From Falciphora oryzae (Eukaryota; Ascomycota; Sordariomycetes; Magnaporthales; Magnaporthaceae): 64,000 bases of DNA. A program made the position numbers and the translations under genes. The notes beneath the pieces are model-generated. The model saw only the letters and a list, made by a program, of their open reading frames with translations, had not been told where the DNA came from and searched no databases. Below are positions 52,523-62,975 of the stretch, piece after piece; the stretch's first letter is position 1, and every line of letters starts with the position of its first letter. The stretch is from NCBI GenBank assembly GCA_000733355.1, contig JNVV01000076.1, positions 99,481 through 163,480 on the forward strand, read 5' to 3'.

Positions 52523-52842
52523 CCTGGTATGCCTAGGATATTTTCGGACTTGCCCGCGGATTTTCCTCGCCCGGATTTTTATCGTCTTTATTTTCAATCC
52601 GTTCATTTATATTATCACATCCTATTTGTGCCGAACGCGTCCGTTTCGGCAATTTGTATGCGTGTAGATGGAACCAACCGAGTTATGTTGGATTACGCTG
52701 CTTCTGCCCAGATACTTCTACCTTTAAATGCGCAGACCGACAATGCAGAATCCATCTGATACCAATGCCATTAAAACAACAGTCGCTGGGTATGTTGCAG
52801 TACTGTGCTCCCAAAGTCTATCCCCTTGAACCCTCGATCACT
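52523..52842. other. Short spacer between tRNA-Thr and NUDIX gene
   Basis: AT-rich; about 320 bp with nothing further recognised. Confidence 0.45.
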
Positions 52843-53508
52843 CTATCCGCCCTTGACGATCCTCCAAGCCCGGAGAATAGCTTCCCGCTGCTCCCTCGTG
52901 GTAATGGGCAGCTCCAGATGCCCCTTGACACCCTTGATACACTCCTCCTCGGACGCCCACACGAAATCCTGGTGCTCATTGGGATCCAGCTCAACCGTCT
53001 CGTCATCCCCAACCTCGACGATGAAATTGAACTTGGCAACCACCCTGCCCCTGCGCGTCAGGAAGACCTGCATCAGCGCCCCCTCCTCGTCCTCGCCCTC
53101 CCGGGGACTCCGGCAGGGCACGGCGCAGCGGACGGCTTTTGCGCGCAGGCCGGCCTCCTCCCACAGCTCGCGCGCGACGGCGTGCAGGACGGTCGGGTCT
53201 TCGTCGTCGACGCCGCCGCCGGGCGTCTCCCACAGGCCCGGCATCGAGTCGGACGCGGAGCGCTGGACTAGTAATATGGCGGTGCGGGAGGCGTTGAAGA
53301 CGAGCGCGCCGGTTGCGAGGCACTGCGGCTGGACGGTGATGGATGATGTGGCGTGGTTGCGGTCCAAGAAGGCCTGCACGGAGCAGCCGAAGCGCGCCTG
53401 CAGGGCCGGGTCTGCGACGGTGAAGCTGTAGGGCGGCGCGCCGCTGCGGACAAAGGCGGGCTGCTCAATTGTCGAGGTGGCGGCCGCGGGGTTGATGGGC
53501 TCGGCCAT
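52843..53508 (-). CDS. NUDIX hydrolase
   Basis: Single exon of 221 residues from the ATG at 53508 (MAEPINPAAATST). The same frame is open to another ATG at 53673, which would add 55 polar residues; the shorter start looks more natural. The NUDIX box lies at residues 99-121 (GGVDDEDPTVLHAVARELWEEAGL region), with the catalytic RELWEEAGL intact. The first glutamate of the consensus Gx5Ex7REUxEExGU is replaced by proline, and nearby Asp/Glu residues may compensate. NUDIX enzymes cut nucleoside diphosphates linked to another group; the substrate is not predictable. No targeting signal is seen. Convergent with nothing; tRNA-Thr lies about 350 bp to the left. Confidence 0.85.
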   Translation of the reverse strand: MAEPINPAAATSTIEQPAFVRSGAPPYSFTVADPALQARFGCSVQAFLDRNHATSSITVQPQCLATGALVFNASRTAILLVQRSASDSMPGLWETPGGGVDDEDPTVLHAVARELWEEAGLRAKAVRCAVPCRSPREGEDEEGALMQVFLTRRGRVVAKFNFIVEVGDDETVELDPNEHQDFVWASEEECIKGVKGHLELPITTREQREAILRAWRIVKGG

Positions 53509-54658
53509 GGTTGTTGGGGAGGTTTGGGAACCGCTGTCCCTGAGCCAGTTACGACCTGGAGTCCGGAGGGAGATGGGTGCGGGTTTTTGTGATTTCCTGT
53601 AGGTGAAGGGTCGAAGGACGGTGGTATTTGACGGTTCACCGTGAGGCCAATTGCTCTTCTGGGCAGGAGGCATCCAGCGTTGTCGGTTGTGGCTCTGCGA
53701 GGCGGATTCTATCTAGCGCGGCCTTGTCGTGCTGCTGCTGATTGACTCGTGGCGGCGGTCGAGACGTGCTTCGATGCCTGGACCCAAATGTGCTGCGACG
53801 GGCTCAGCCCAGAGGTGGAACAAAGCGCCAGGCAGCGGCTTGCCACGCCCTTGGCTAGCGGGTAGGGCATTGTGACAGGCTAATCGACAGATGACCAAAG
53901 GACTGGTAGGAGTAGTTCTGCTTGCTTGGTAGGCAGGTAGGTTGCTATTTTGGACGACGATGACATGAAGATACTGGTAGGCACACGTTTGGGCAGGACG
54001 AGCATCGAATGCGCATCCCTGCCCGTCGAGGTAGCTAGAAGATAATGTCCAGCAAGCCATCCCCGAAAACTTGGCTTCGAAAAGGCAGCCATCACCGGCG
54101 AAGTGCCTATTGCACCCGAAACTCATTTTCAATCAAGGTTCAACGCGTTTACGGCGCCCATGATGGCTGCGCGTAGAATCATGGATCGCTGCATGGTTGC
54201 TTCCAGCGGCGCGTTTTGTGGCGTCGGCGGGCCATTTTTCAGCTCACTGCTCCGTCGGCGATGCGGGAACTGAACATGGCGGCGCGGCAATCCGTCGGGG
54301 ACCCGATTTGGCGCTGACTGCCGGCAACCCACGGCGATACGCGAGCTCGCCGCGAGAATAGCCCGGCGGCGAAATTGCAACGACTTGCTTCTCCGCGGCA
54401 CGAAGGATGATTGCGCGAGAGAGCGAATACGCCCAGCGGATATGTAAAGATGCATTACCGCGCACCGTATCAAAGAGCGAGTATAAAACGAGGGTAAACG
54501 CCTGGCCCAAAAACCCATGTCTGTCTGTCTGTCCATCGGCTCACCTCACGACCACACAAGCACTACACATATCCATCATCTACAATCTGCGGTCTTGCAG
54601 CCTTACCGTTTTGACACAAACTACCATAAAATCAACTCACCTTGCACATCTTACCATC
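53509..54658. other. Divergent promoter region with a TATA box
   Basis: Separates the leftward NUDIX gene from the rightward reductase gene. TATAAAA at 54482-54488 lies about 175 bp before the reductase start. No other feature is recognised. Confidence 0.5.
54482..54488 (+). promoter_or_regulatory. TATA box of the MDR reductase gene
   Basis: TATAAAA about 175 bp upstream of the ATG at 54659. Confidence 0.5.
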
Positions 54659-55747
54659 ATGGCGCCCACCACTGCGGTCATTCCAGAAGGCCTTCCCACA
54701 GAGATGAAGGCCATCCTACAGCCAGACCCAGCATCCCTCAAGCTAGTCCAGGGCGCCATCCCCGTCCCAACGCCAGCCCACCCGGACGACGTCCTGGTCC
54801 GCGTCGTAGCTACCGCCCCCTGCGCTGGCGAGCTGCTCTGGGCACACAACTTCCCTGAAATCATCCCCGCCGACAAGACGCCGGTTCCCGGCCAAGACCT
54901 GGCAGGCATTGTCGTCGCATCTCCGCAGCACTCGGCCTTTAAGCCCGGTGATGAGGTTTACGCGCGTATCGACGCCACGCGACCGGGCGCCGCGGCAGAG
55001 TACACCATGGCCAAACAGAGCGAACTCGCGCTCCGGCCGCGCTCCATCGACTGGGCGCACACGGCGGCGACGCCGCTCAGCGCCCTGACGGCGTACCAGG
55101 CCCTCTTCACGCACGGGACGCTCGACCCGGCCGCCCTGTTGGGAGGGGGCGACAACCCGGGTGGCAGAGCCGCCGCCATGCAGGCAAACAGCCAACAGCG
55201 GGTGCTCGTGACGGGCGCGTCGGGCGGCGTCGGCAGCTGGGTAGTCCAGCTCGCGGCGGCGGCCGGGGCGAAAGCTGTCGTGGCGGTGGCGGGTCTGGGG
55301 AAGGGTGATCTGGTGCGCGGGCTGGGCGCGACCGAAGTGATCGACTACAGCCGGCAGACCATCGCTCAGTGGGCGGCAGAAGGGAGTGGAGGCACGCACG
55401 AGGTCGACCTGGTGGTTGACTGCATCGGCGGGACGAGCCTGGCAGCATCGTGGGCGGCGGTCAAGGACGGCGGGCTGATTGTCAGCATCGTCAGCAGTCC
55501 GGACGCCGCGAGGCCGGATGGGCAGCAGGGCGGCGCGAGCGCCAAGGCCGCCAAAGGACTTTTCTTTGTCGTCGAGGCGCTAGGCTCTCAGCTGAAGGAC
55601 ATCGCGAGGCTCGTGGACGCCAAGGTGGCGCGGCCCCTGGTCGACAGTGTCTGGAGTTTCAACGAATTCGAGAGGGCATTCGGCAGGCTGGAGGAAGGGC
55701 ACGCGAGGGGCAAGATCGTCATCCAGGTGGACGGATGCGTCGAGTGA
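54659..55747 (+). CDS. Medium-chain dehydrogenase/reductase, trans-enoyl reductase-like
   Basis: Single exon of 362 residues. The ATG at 54659 (CATCATGGCG) is preferred to the upstream frame extension, which spans the leader. The N-terminal GroES-like domain (PDDVLVRVVATAPCAGELLW, VPGQDLAGIVV, FKPGDEVYAR) is followed by the Rossmann domain with VLVTGASGGVGSWVVQLA and VIDYSRQT. Zinc-binding cysteine clusters are missing, so this is a zinc-free NADPH-dependent quinone or enoyl reductase. In fungi this subgroup includes stand-alone trans-enoyl reductases of polyketide pathways and the PIG3/LovC-like proteins. No polyketide synthase is in view, so general quinone or enone detoxification is as likely. 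It is expected in the cytosol. Confidence 0.87.
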   Translation: MAPTTAVIPEGLPTEMKAILQPDPASLKLVQGAIPVPTPAHPDDVLVRVVATAPCAGELLWAHNFPEIIPADKTPVPGQDLAGIVVASPQHSAFKPGDEVYARIDATRPGAAAEYTMAKQSELALRPRSIDWAHTAATPLSALTAYQALFTHGTLDPAALLGGGDNPGGRAAAMQANSQQRVLVTGASGGVGSWVVQLAAAAGAKAVVAVAGLGKGDLVRGLGATEVIDYSRQTIAQWAAEGSGGTHEVDLVVDCIGGTSLAASWAAVKDGGLIVSIVSSPDAARPDGQQGGASAKAAKGLFFVVEALGSQLKDIARLVDAKVARPLVDSVWSFNEFERAFGRLEEGHARGKIVIQVDGCVE

Positions 55748-57460
55748 GGCTGTGGTGTGTGGTGGTGCTCGGGCGGCGATCATTAGATGAAGTTTCGAGG
55801 CGCCTTCGATGGTTCGGGGGCGAGGAGGTTTAGAAATGCAGAGTGGTTCTCGTTCGGCGGCCAATCCCAAAGCGGCACAAAAGCACGAGCGCTGTAGGCA
55901 GCTGGTTGGGGTTGGGGACAGCTTGGCCAGCATTTGATGTGTGTCGGCCATGATGGCAATTCGACTGGAAGTTCGGGTGATTCCAAGGGGCCCGAGCTGT
56001 CTGTCGAGTCCAGCAAGGAAGGCGCAGGCGGTCTCCCCAGATTGACGGCGCCAAGGCGGTGAGGCGAGGGGCCAGAGGCTGTGGTAGCCCACCAGAGCCA
56101 GCTGGAATTGGCCAATGGCAGCGACCCTGGGCCCCAGCGGACGGCAGAAACGGCGACGTCAATTGGCCAGACCCCCACTGAACCCCTGAGCAAAAGGCCG
56201 TTTGATCTGCAGCGTGCCCACGCCTGCATCCGTGTCGCAGAAACTGCGTCAAAGGCTGGCCCTGGGTGCCTGCCGCGCTGACGCCGACATCGACTGGCAG
56301 TGGCACCGGAACAAAAGCGCCCAGCCGCGGGCATCGTACGTGATCGAAGCCTTGCCACCTCGGGGCTTTTCGCAGCCAGAATAGGGGCCGCGGGGCCTGG
56401 TGGAGAGCGCAAGCATTTCGAGATGCCCAGCGATCATTCCATTTCCGTGCTTCGCCCTGCCACGGGGTTGCGCTGTTTGTGGCTGGGCTGTTTTTGGCTG
56501 TGTTTCTCTGTCTCTGTGTTTCCCAGCTGACAGCCTGAGGAGAATCAGTAGCTTGTCTAGTGTCGCCGACAAACTTCCCCAACGAGCTGACCAGAGTGGC
56601 ACTGCAGAGTACCCTCAGGGTAACACCGCTCACCAACAGCAAGACACACACACTCACTAGCTAGATCCATCGCGATAACCTTCGATCCACTCCCTGTCCG
56701 CCGCCGCCAGCGACGACCCAATCGCTGCGCCCCTCGCCAGGATTCCCATGGGCCCCGCCGGGGCGGCCATGGGGCATCAAGCTTGACCGCTTGTCAAGCT
56801 GAGACGCCTTAGCGCGTTGGCGGCTCAAGCAGACCCTGCCGGGGACCCCTGCCTCCCATGCACACAATGGCTACGCTTGGAACTGTCTCGCCTTGTTTCG
56901 GGCCGCCAGCTGCTGGCTCACGCCTGTCCTCCGCACCGCCTAGCCTGCCCTGCCTGCCTGGGCCATGTCGTTTTCGTTCTCTCGATTTGTTTCCTTTCCT
57001 CCATCGAGCAAGTGCTGTGCGACGTGCGTTATTCTTTCTTTTTTTTTTTCTCTTTTTTTTTTTTTTCCTTTTTTTCTTTCCCTATTCCTTCCTCTTCCGT
57101 TTATCGTTCTCGTTCGTTCCATTCTCCGGGGCTGTATAGTCTTTCTTTAGTGTTCCTTCGCCCTGTGCTTTGCTTTTCTAATAATTCCTTTTCGTCACAT
57201 TGCTCCCTTGCTGGCCAACCGGAGCAGCGGGGGAAAACGAGACCAACCGGACCCGGCATCGACGATATCGACAACGACCTTGGCCTGATCGGAGGATATC
57301 GATACCGTAGAGCGCGAGATACGCTCGGTCTTGTCGGCCACCTTTTCCCCCGACACTTGTTACATCTTTCGATTTCTCTTGTCCATATTCCAGACCAATG
57401 AGGCGGATCTCGAGGTAGCGGCCCCCTTCCCACCTCCCCGGACCCCCTCGAGTGCCCTCG
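55748..57460. other. Gene-free spacer, 1.7 kb, with a pyrimidine tract
   Basis: No gene is recognised. A long T/C tract (57032-57088) lies about 380 bp before the aspartic protease start; such tracts are common in strong fungal promoters and leaders. Confidence 0.45.
57032..57088. repeat. Pyrimidine (T/C) tract in the aspartic-protease promoter
   Basis: Nearly pure T with scattered C over 57 bases. Confidence 0.8.
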
Positions 57461-58957
57461 ATGGCACGCCAACGTCTCCGCGAGCTCCTCTGGCTCCTCG
57501 TGACGACCGCCCCAGCACTACTAGTCCCGCCAGCAGCAGCGCAAGATGTGTTCCCACCACCGCCCGCCATCGAGCAGCCGCACGACGCCGGCTGCGTGCA
57601 CATGCCCATCTTCCATCGCAACAAGGAGCAGCACAGCAACCCGAGCCGACGCGCCGTCCAGGTGCCCTTCAGCCAGCGTTTTGACGTGGGCTACTACACA
57701 CGTCTGAGCTTCGGCACCCCGCCCCAGGAGGCGCTGGTGCATCTCGACACGGGCTCTTTCGAGCTCTGGATCAACCCGACCTGTGGTGTCCTGGCTGCCG
57801 GCGAGCGCTCATTCTGCCAGAACGGCGGCAGCTATGACTGGACCAAGTCGTCCACCGCCGAAGACCTCGGCACCACCAACCAGCTGCGCTACGGCATCGG
57901 CGCCGCCAACATATCGTACGTGCGCGACTCGATCGGCATCCCGGGCACCAGCATGCAGGTCTCCAACGCGCAGTTCGGCGTCGCCACGTCGAGCGAGCAA
58001 CAGAACGCGGGCATCCTAGGCATCGGCCACGGCGTCGGCCAGACCATCAAGTACAAGAACTTTGTCGACGAGCTCAGGGACCAGAACGTGACCAAGACCA
58101 AGGCCTTTTCCGTCGCGCTCGGCGGCAAGGACGAGAAGCAGGGGATCGTCGTTTTTGGGGGCGTCGACACCTCCAAGTTCGCCGGCCGCCTCGCCCGCCT
58201 GCCCATCATCCCCGCCATGATGTCGCCCGACGGCGTGCGCCGCTACTGGGTGCAGATGCAGAGTCTGACCCTCAACCCACCCAGCCGCCGCTACCGCACC
58301 TACAACAACAGCCGCATGGCCGTCTTCCTCGACACCGGCTCGACTCTGACCCTGTTGCCCGAGGACATGGTCAAGGCCATCGCCGCCGACTTCGGCTCCA
58401 CGACCCAGGACGCCCAGGGCTACTGGCCCGTCAACTGCGACCTGACCAAGGTCAACGGCACGCTCGACTTCGCCTTCAACAACGTCACCATCCGCGTCCC
58501 CTACAAGGAGCTGATCCGATCGTTCAACGGCAACTGCGTCCTGGGCCTGAGCAGCAACTCGAACTTCGTCCTGCTAGGCGACACCTTCCTGCGCTCCGCC
58601 TACATGGTCTTCGACCAGGACGCAGACTGCATCTGGATGACCCAGTACGTCAACTGCGGCGCCACCCCCGCTGCCCTGCAGTCGACCTCGTCGCTCCGCA
58701 CGCTCGAGGGCCAGTGCTCGCGCCAGCTCGCAGGTGCGGGCGCCGGTTCCGCCGCTGTGAGTCCCCCGGCCGCATCAGGCACTGCACCCGCAGGGAAACC
58801 TCCAACTACAATCACGGCGGGCCCCGTCGGCAGCACTAAGATAGCAGAACCCGGTGGGCCCGCCAGCTCTGGGCCTGGACGCCCTGCGGCGGGCCGGGGT
58901 ATTGTTGTTGCCGTGATGGTGTCATTGGCCGTTTCAGCCTGGCCTTTATTAGTCTAA
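57461..58957 (+). CDS. Yapsin-like aspartic protease with GPI signal
   Basis: Single exon of 498 residues. ATG 57461 starts a signal peptide (MARQRLRELLWLLVTTAPAL, then LVPPAAAQ). A short propeptide follows. The mature pepsin fold has both catalytic motifs: HLDTGSFELW with Asp96 and VFLDTGSTLTLL with Asp291. The flap-region Tyr lies around LRYGIG. Further hallmarks are GILGIGHG and FVLLGDTFLRSAYMVFD. The C-terminal 90 residues are Ala/Pro/Ser/Thr-rich, ending in a hydrophobic run (GIVVAVMVSLAVSAWPLLV) after GRPAAGRG, which fits a GPI anchor. Such proteases sit at the cell surface and process wall proteins or shed surface proteins. Two Cys pairs fit the usual disulphides. Confidence 0.9.
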   Translation: MARQRLRELLWLLVTTAPALLVPPAAAQDVFPPPPAIEQPHDAGCVHMPIFHRNKEQHSNPSRRAVQVPFSQRFDVGYYTRLSFGTPPQEALVHLDTGSFELWINPTCGVLAAGERSFCQNGGSYDWTKSSTAEDLGTTNQLRYGIGAANISYVRDSIGIPGTSMQVSNAQFGVATSSEQQNAGILGIGHGVGQTIKYKNFVDELRDQNVTKTKAFSVALGGKDEKQGIVVFGGVDTSKFAGRLARLPIIPAMMSPDGVRRYWVQMQSLTLNPPSRRYRTYNNSRMAVFLDTGSTLTLLPEDMVKAIAADFGSTTQDAQGYWPVNCDLTKVNGTLDFAFNNVTIRVPYKELIRSFNGNCVLGLSSNSNFVLLGDTFLRSAYMVFDQDADCIWMTQYVNCGATPAALQSTSSLRTLEGQCSRQLAGAGAGSAAVSPPAASGTAPAGKPPTTITAGPVGSTKIAEPGGPASSGPGRPAAGRGIVVAVMVSLAVSAWPLLV

Positions 58958-60554
58958 ATACTCTTTTGGCCTATTTTGTTTCCTGTCATTCTTTTCTTGT
59001 TTCTCCAGTCTAGAAGTCTCTGCTGCACATATTTTACATATATCTAGCCATTGTTGGATGGCACGTATTTTTTGTTCATCACACTTCTTGCATATTATAA
59101 CCCGCATATTCACTCGACATCTTCCCAGAGGACTGGCTGCTTTGGATGGGCTTTGTTTTTTCCTGGTTCCGGATGGAGTTGATACCCTCATACTTCCCGC
59201 TTAGTGTTCCTGAGACAGCGTCAACGGGTGGACAGCATCTAGCATGGCGGCGTTTTCCTCTTCTTTCCTTCGTTTTGGCGGCCCCCTCCCCTCGGTCTGT
59301 AGGGGGTTTACTATAGCTCAGCGAGTGATTTTATTTGCATTTTTTCATCCTTACCGAGAATCTCTATTGCCCTTCGCTGTGTGAACATCTAGTTTTTGCT
59401 CTTTTTGGTCATCTTATTTCGGGATGTGACGTTATCCCGCACCCTAAGCCCGTATTCCTAAAAGGGAGATCGAGAGACGGTGGACGGATTATAAGTCTTA
59501 AGGTTACTTCTAAGCACATATCTCCCCCGTCCTAGCTCTTCAGCCCGTTTGAGGCGAAAAAGATGCACGAATCCGAATACCAGGGTAGCGCGATGTCTGA
59601 AATAGGAACTGAAGGGCATGGCTGCCACGTCACCTTGACACACGGTGTCCGCGGCGCAGGGGCTGCCGAACCCGGAGTGGGGGTCGGTCGGTGTCCGTTG
59701 AGCAGACAGCAAAACGGTCCTGTCAAGGTATCAGGTTGAGCCGGGGGACGGACGGCAAGGATCACCCGTTGATCGGTCCATTGTGAGAAGAGGACTACGT
59801 AAGCTTGTTTGGACTTTTGGAGAACGGAACCAACGTCGCGCGCGCTCCTTTTTGTCGTCCTTCCACGCCATGCTCGGCTTGCGGTGCCGTATGGGGGAAG
59901 TCCGGATTAGTAAACGCCGTCATGGGTTTTTGTGTGCCTTGTATGCACGGGCATTTTTGTACATAGTACGGCATCTGGGCTCGGGAGCGGCGATTTACTA
60001 CGAGCACCTCGCGTGCCTTGTGGTCGCTCGGGTGCGTTTGGTAGGTCTTCCTTGACTTCGTACCTCCTAGAACTTGTGGTCCTTGACCATGTATGCCAGC
60101 GCCTGGAAACGCCCTTTGGGGCCCGCCCCTGGTACTTGCCCAGGAGGCAGCCGCAGCCGTGGGGGAAGCAGGGCGGTGTGAAGGGGTTGGGCATCCAACA
60201 GGCCTTCACTTTGATGTCGGACGTCTAGTTAAGGAGCAAAGTTTCAAGGTACGTCTCCGGGTCGATTTGGTATAAGTTGAATGCTTCCATGCTGTCAAGA
60301 CGGTGATGGTTGCGACGGCTTGATGCAGTGTGGTGTTGATTATTGCACGGCATGGCGTCATATGCTATCAACAAAGAAAATGGTGAGAAAGCAACAGAGG
60401 TCGCGCGACGTTCTATTCGTGCAAGAGGTGGTGCAAGATGCATACATAACAAACGAAATAAAGCAGCAACAGATAATACAGCGGAAACAAGACACACACA
60501 CACACACACACACACACCCAACCCAGCCGTCCCCGTCGCCATGATCAGATCCCA
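58958..60554. other. Gene-free spacer with a CA microsatellite
   Basis: Convergent region between the aspartic protease and the Cys-rich membrane protein. It holds AT-rich 3' sequence and a (CA)n run at 60492-60518. No RNA gene is recognised. Confidence 0.45.
60492..60518. repeat. (CA)n microsatellite
   Basis: About 13 CA units lie just downstream of the stop codon of the Cys-rich membrane protein gene, so probably in its 3' UTR. Confidence 0.9.
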
Positions 60555-61247
60555 TCATCTGCGCACCGCAGCCGCCGCCTCCCTCTTCTTGCGCATCTGC
60601 ACCCACAGCGTCGCCGTCGCGACCAGCAGGCTTGGCACACCGACGCCCAGGCTCGCCGCCAGGAGCGCGATCACGTCCGACTGGCTCAGCCCGCCCTTGC
60701 CCTCGCCCTGCGCCGCCGCTGCCCTAGTTCCCGTCAGCGTGGGCAGTCCGTCGCCCTTAGCCGTCCCGCCTGCCCCGCCGGCACCGGTTGTCGTCGCGGC
60801 CGCAGCTGTATCCCCGAGGGCGCCCCTACAGTACCCGTCGTACAAGCTCTGCATGCTGCTCGCCTCCTCCTTCCAGCCGGCCACGCTCCGCCCGCAGCGG
60901 TCGCTGACGCACGACGTGATGTAGGGCGCGGCCGAGGACGCCATCTTGGCGCCGTAGTAGCATGCGTTGTTGGGCCCGCAGCCGCAGCCGAGTCCCACCC
61001 CGAGGTCCTGGTAGCCCGAGTTGAGGCCGCAGTGCCAGATGCCGTTGTACACAAGGCAGCCGACGGCGCAGGCGCGCGCTGTGGCGTAACCGGGGTCCTT
61101 GGCTAGGGAGACGGCCGCTGTCGGGCCGAACCGCTCGGCGGCTGAGGTTGGGGATGCGGAGAGGAGGAGGGTGGAGGTCGCGAGAAGGATGAGGCGCCGT
61201 AAGGACGGCGCCGCCGGGGCACGGCGAGATGGCGGCCGTCGGCCCAT
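60555..61247 (-). CDS. Cys-rich single-pass membrane protein of unknown function
   Basis: Single exon of 230 residues from the ATG at 61247 (MGRRPPSRRAPAAP). A signal sequence (LILLATSTLLLSASPTSA) is followed by an extracellular region of about 80 residues with ten cysteines: ARACAVGCLVY, IWHCGLN, GLGCGCGPNNACYYG, TSCVSDRCGR, DGYCRG. An Ala/Gly/Thr linker leads to one membrane helix (VIALLAASLGVGVPSLLVATATLWV) and a short basic cytosolic tail (RKKREAAAAVRR). Layout and cysteine spacing resemble fungal CFEM- or WSC-like surface sensors, but neither consensus is met. I do not assign a family. The frame remains open upstream, yet only this ATG gives a signal peptide. Confidence 0.75.
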   Translation of the reverse strand: MGRRPPSRRAPAAPSLRRLILLATSTLLLSASPTSAAERFGPTAAVSLAKDPGYATARACAVGCLVYNGIWHCGLNSGYQDLGVGLGCGCGPNNACYYGAKMASSAAPYITSCVSDRCGRSVAGWKEEASSMQSLYDGYCRGALGDTAAAATTTGAGGAGGTAKGDGLPTLTGTRAAAAQGEGKGGLSQSDVIALLAASLGVGVPSLLVATATLWVQMRKKREAAAAVRR

Positions 61248-61767
61248 GTTTGAAGGACGTTCGGGACAAGTCTGGGCCGTTGAGGCTGTGTCTCTAAACC
61301 GATGGGCGTGTGTGCCGTGCCCGAAGCAAGGCGTTCTTGATAGGAGAGGAGGGAAGGCACACTCTCGACGCCTCGCGCAGAGAACGCGGGTACCGGCAGA
61401 GTCAGCAAGTTTCTCGGTCACCCTACACAGTATTCTACGATTTGCACGAAGAAAACCCATCAGCTGCAGCTGACCTCTGCAACATATGGATATCGACAGA
61501 TCCCATCGGTGGCGTTACCGTATAAGAGAGCCCAGATCGTGCGGCTGAGGCTGCCGAGGGCGACGAGGCATGTGGCCCGTCGGATTTGGGCCAAGACCGG
61601 TTTGGCACGATTCTGGCTCAGGGGCAACCGCAACGCCACTGGGCTGCAAGCGAGTGGCTTTCCTCGATCTTCGGCTTGTTCCACCATCCCACTCATTGGT
61701 CAGTTTCATTGCTCACGAAACATTACTTCGATTATTCCTAGCTCACCACTCCATTCCCTCCACTGCC
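61248..61767. other. Spacer between two leftward genes
   Basis: About 520 bp; promoter of the Cys-rich protein and terminator of the dehalogenase. Nothing else is recognised. Confidence 0.45.
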
Positions 61768-62490
61768 TCACTGTTCCACTTCAGCCTCGACGGCGTCAGC
61801 CATCTGCCCCAACGTGTCAAACTTCCAGTCAAACACTTCCTCGTCCCTGTTCCCCATGACGGCGCCGGCCCGCGCGATCCAGCAGCTCTTGATCCCCGCG
61901 ATCCGCGCCGGGTGGTGGTCGTGGAACTGGCTCTGCGCCGTCTGCAGCACGCCCTCCCTCCCCACCCCAAGCTCGCCCTGCACCTTCTCCAGCATGTATG
62001 CAAAGTTGCGCTGGTCCGGCTTGTACGACCCGACGTCCTGCGCCGTCAGCACCAGGTCGAACTTGACACCTTCCAGCGGGCCCGAGTTGGTCTTGGCAAA
62101 GGACTGGCGGTCGACGTTGGACAGCACAACGAGCTTATAATGCTTCTGAAGCCGCCGCAGCGCGTCTACCGTGTCCGGGAACGCGGGCCAGCGCCCGATG
62201 CTGTCGCCGAACGCGCGCGACTCGGCGGGCGTCGGGGCGTGCGGGAGGCCCAGGCGGGACGCCAGCTGCGAGTGCACAGCGGCCAGGAGGTCCGAATACA
62301 GCATGTCCGGGGTGGCAGCCTGCTGCTTGGCCTCGAGCTCGTTGAGGACTGGCAGGAGGGCCTCCTTGGTGGTGGTGTAGTTGTTTGCGGCGAAGAGCGG
62401 CCGCAGGGCTGTCACGATGCCCGTCTCCCAGTCGACGAGGGTGCCGTAGACGTCGAAGGTGAGGACGCTGAAGTCTTTGAGGTTTGGCAT
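61768..62490 (-). CDS. HAD-type haloacid dehalogenase, type II-like
   Basis: Single exon of 240 residues. ATG 62490 begins MPNLKDFSVLTFDVYGTLVDWE, the classical motif I of L-2-haloacid dehalogenases with nucleophile Asp13. Motif II (VVLSNVDRQSF) and motif III/IV (GSYKPDQRNF, then a modest acidic end AGIKSCWIAR) follow. The cap domain lies between residues about 20 and 95. Bacterial relatives hydrolyse 2-haloacids. Fungal members are common and mostly of unknown substrate, possibly phosphatases. No targeting sequence is seen. Same strand as the Lyc1-like gene to its right, with about 485 bp between them. Confidence 0.87.
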   Translation of the reverse strand: MPNLKDFSVLTFDVYGTLVDWETGIVTALRPLFAANNYTTTKEALLPVLNELEAKQQAATPDMLYSDLLAAVHSQLASRLGLPHAPTPAESRAFGDSIGRWPAFPDTVDALRRLQKHYKLVVLSNVDRQSFAKTNSGPLEGVKFDLVLTAQDVGSYKPDQRNFAYMLEKVQGELGVGREGVLQTAQSQFHDHHPARIAGIKSCWIARAGAVMGNRDEEVFDWKFDTLGQMADAVEAEVEQ

Positions 62491-62975
62491 TTTGTGTTGT
62501 TTGCTGCGTGCGGGGTAAGTGTGGGCTTGATGTGGTTGGATCAATGCGTGTAAGTGTCCTCAAGGGAATATTCCAGGGAGATGTTTTAGCGAACATATAA
62601 AACGGGGGATGGAGGATGGTCGAGGTCTGTTCCCTGGATGTCATCCAAAAGGCGCGCCCCTCGTCGCGGCACATCTCACCGTGTCGGCACTGTCTGTCGG
62701 AGCAGCGCGCGGAGGAGGGCCGACCGCGGTGGAAGCGGATCGAAAACCCCGGCGCAGGGCCGGCAGCCGCCCCTCTCTCGGCGCCCCGCCGCGGCGCATC
62801 TGTCGCCTTGGACTTTTGCTATCTTGGAGCTTCGACAACGACATGCATTCTGGTGAGTCACGCCGTCTGGCTCGGGTGCCTGGTCTATCATCGATCCTTT
62901 CAGCAGCACGGTTTCCGTGTATCAGACCGGTCGTATTGATCCAGGGATAAAGGTAAAGTGCCCAACAGCCAAGAC
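62491..62975. other. Spacer between Lyc1-like and dehalogenase genes
   Basis: About 485 bp with no frame of note. A TATAAAA near 62594 points rightward, away from the dehalogenase, and probably has no role. Confidence 0.4.
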
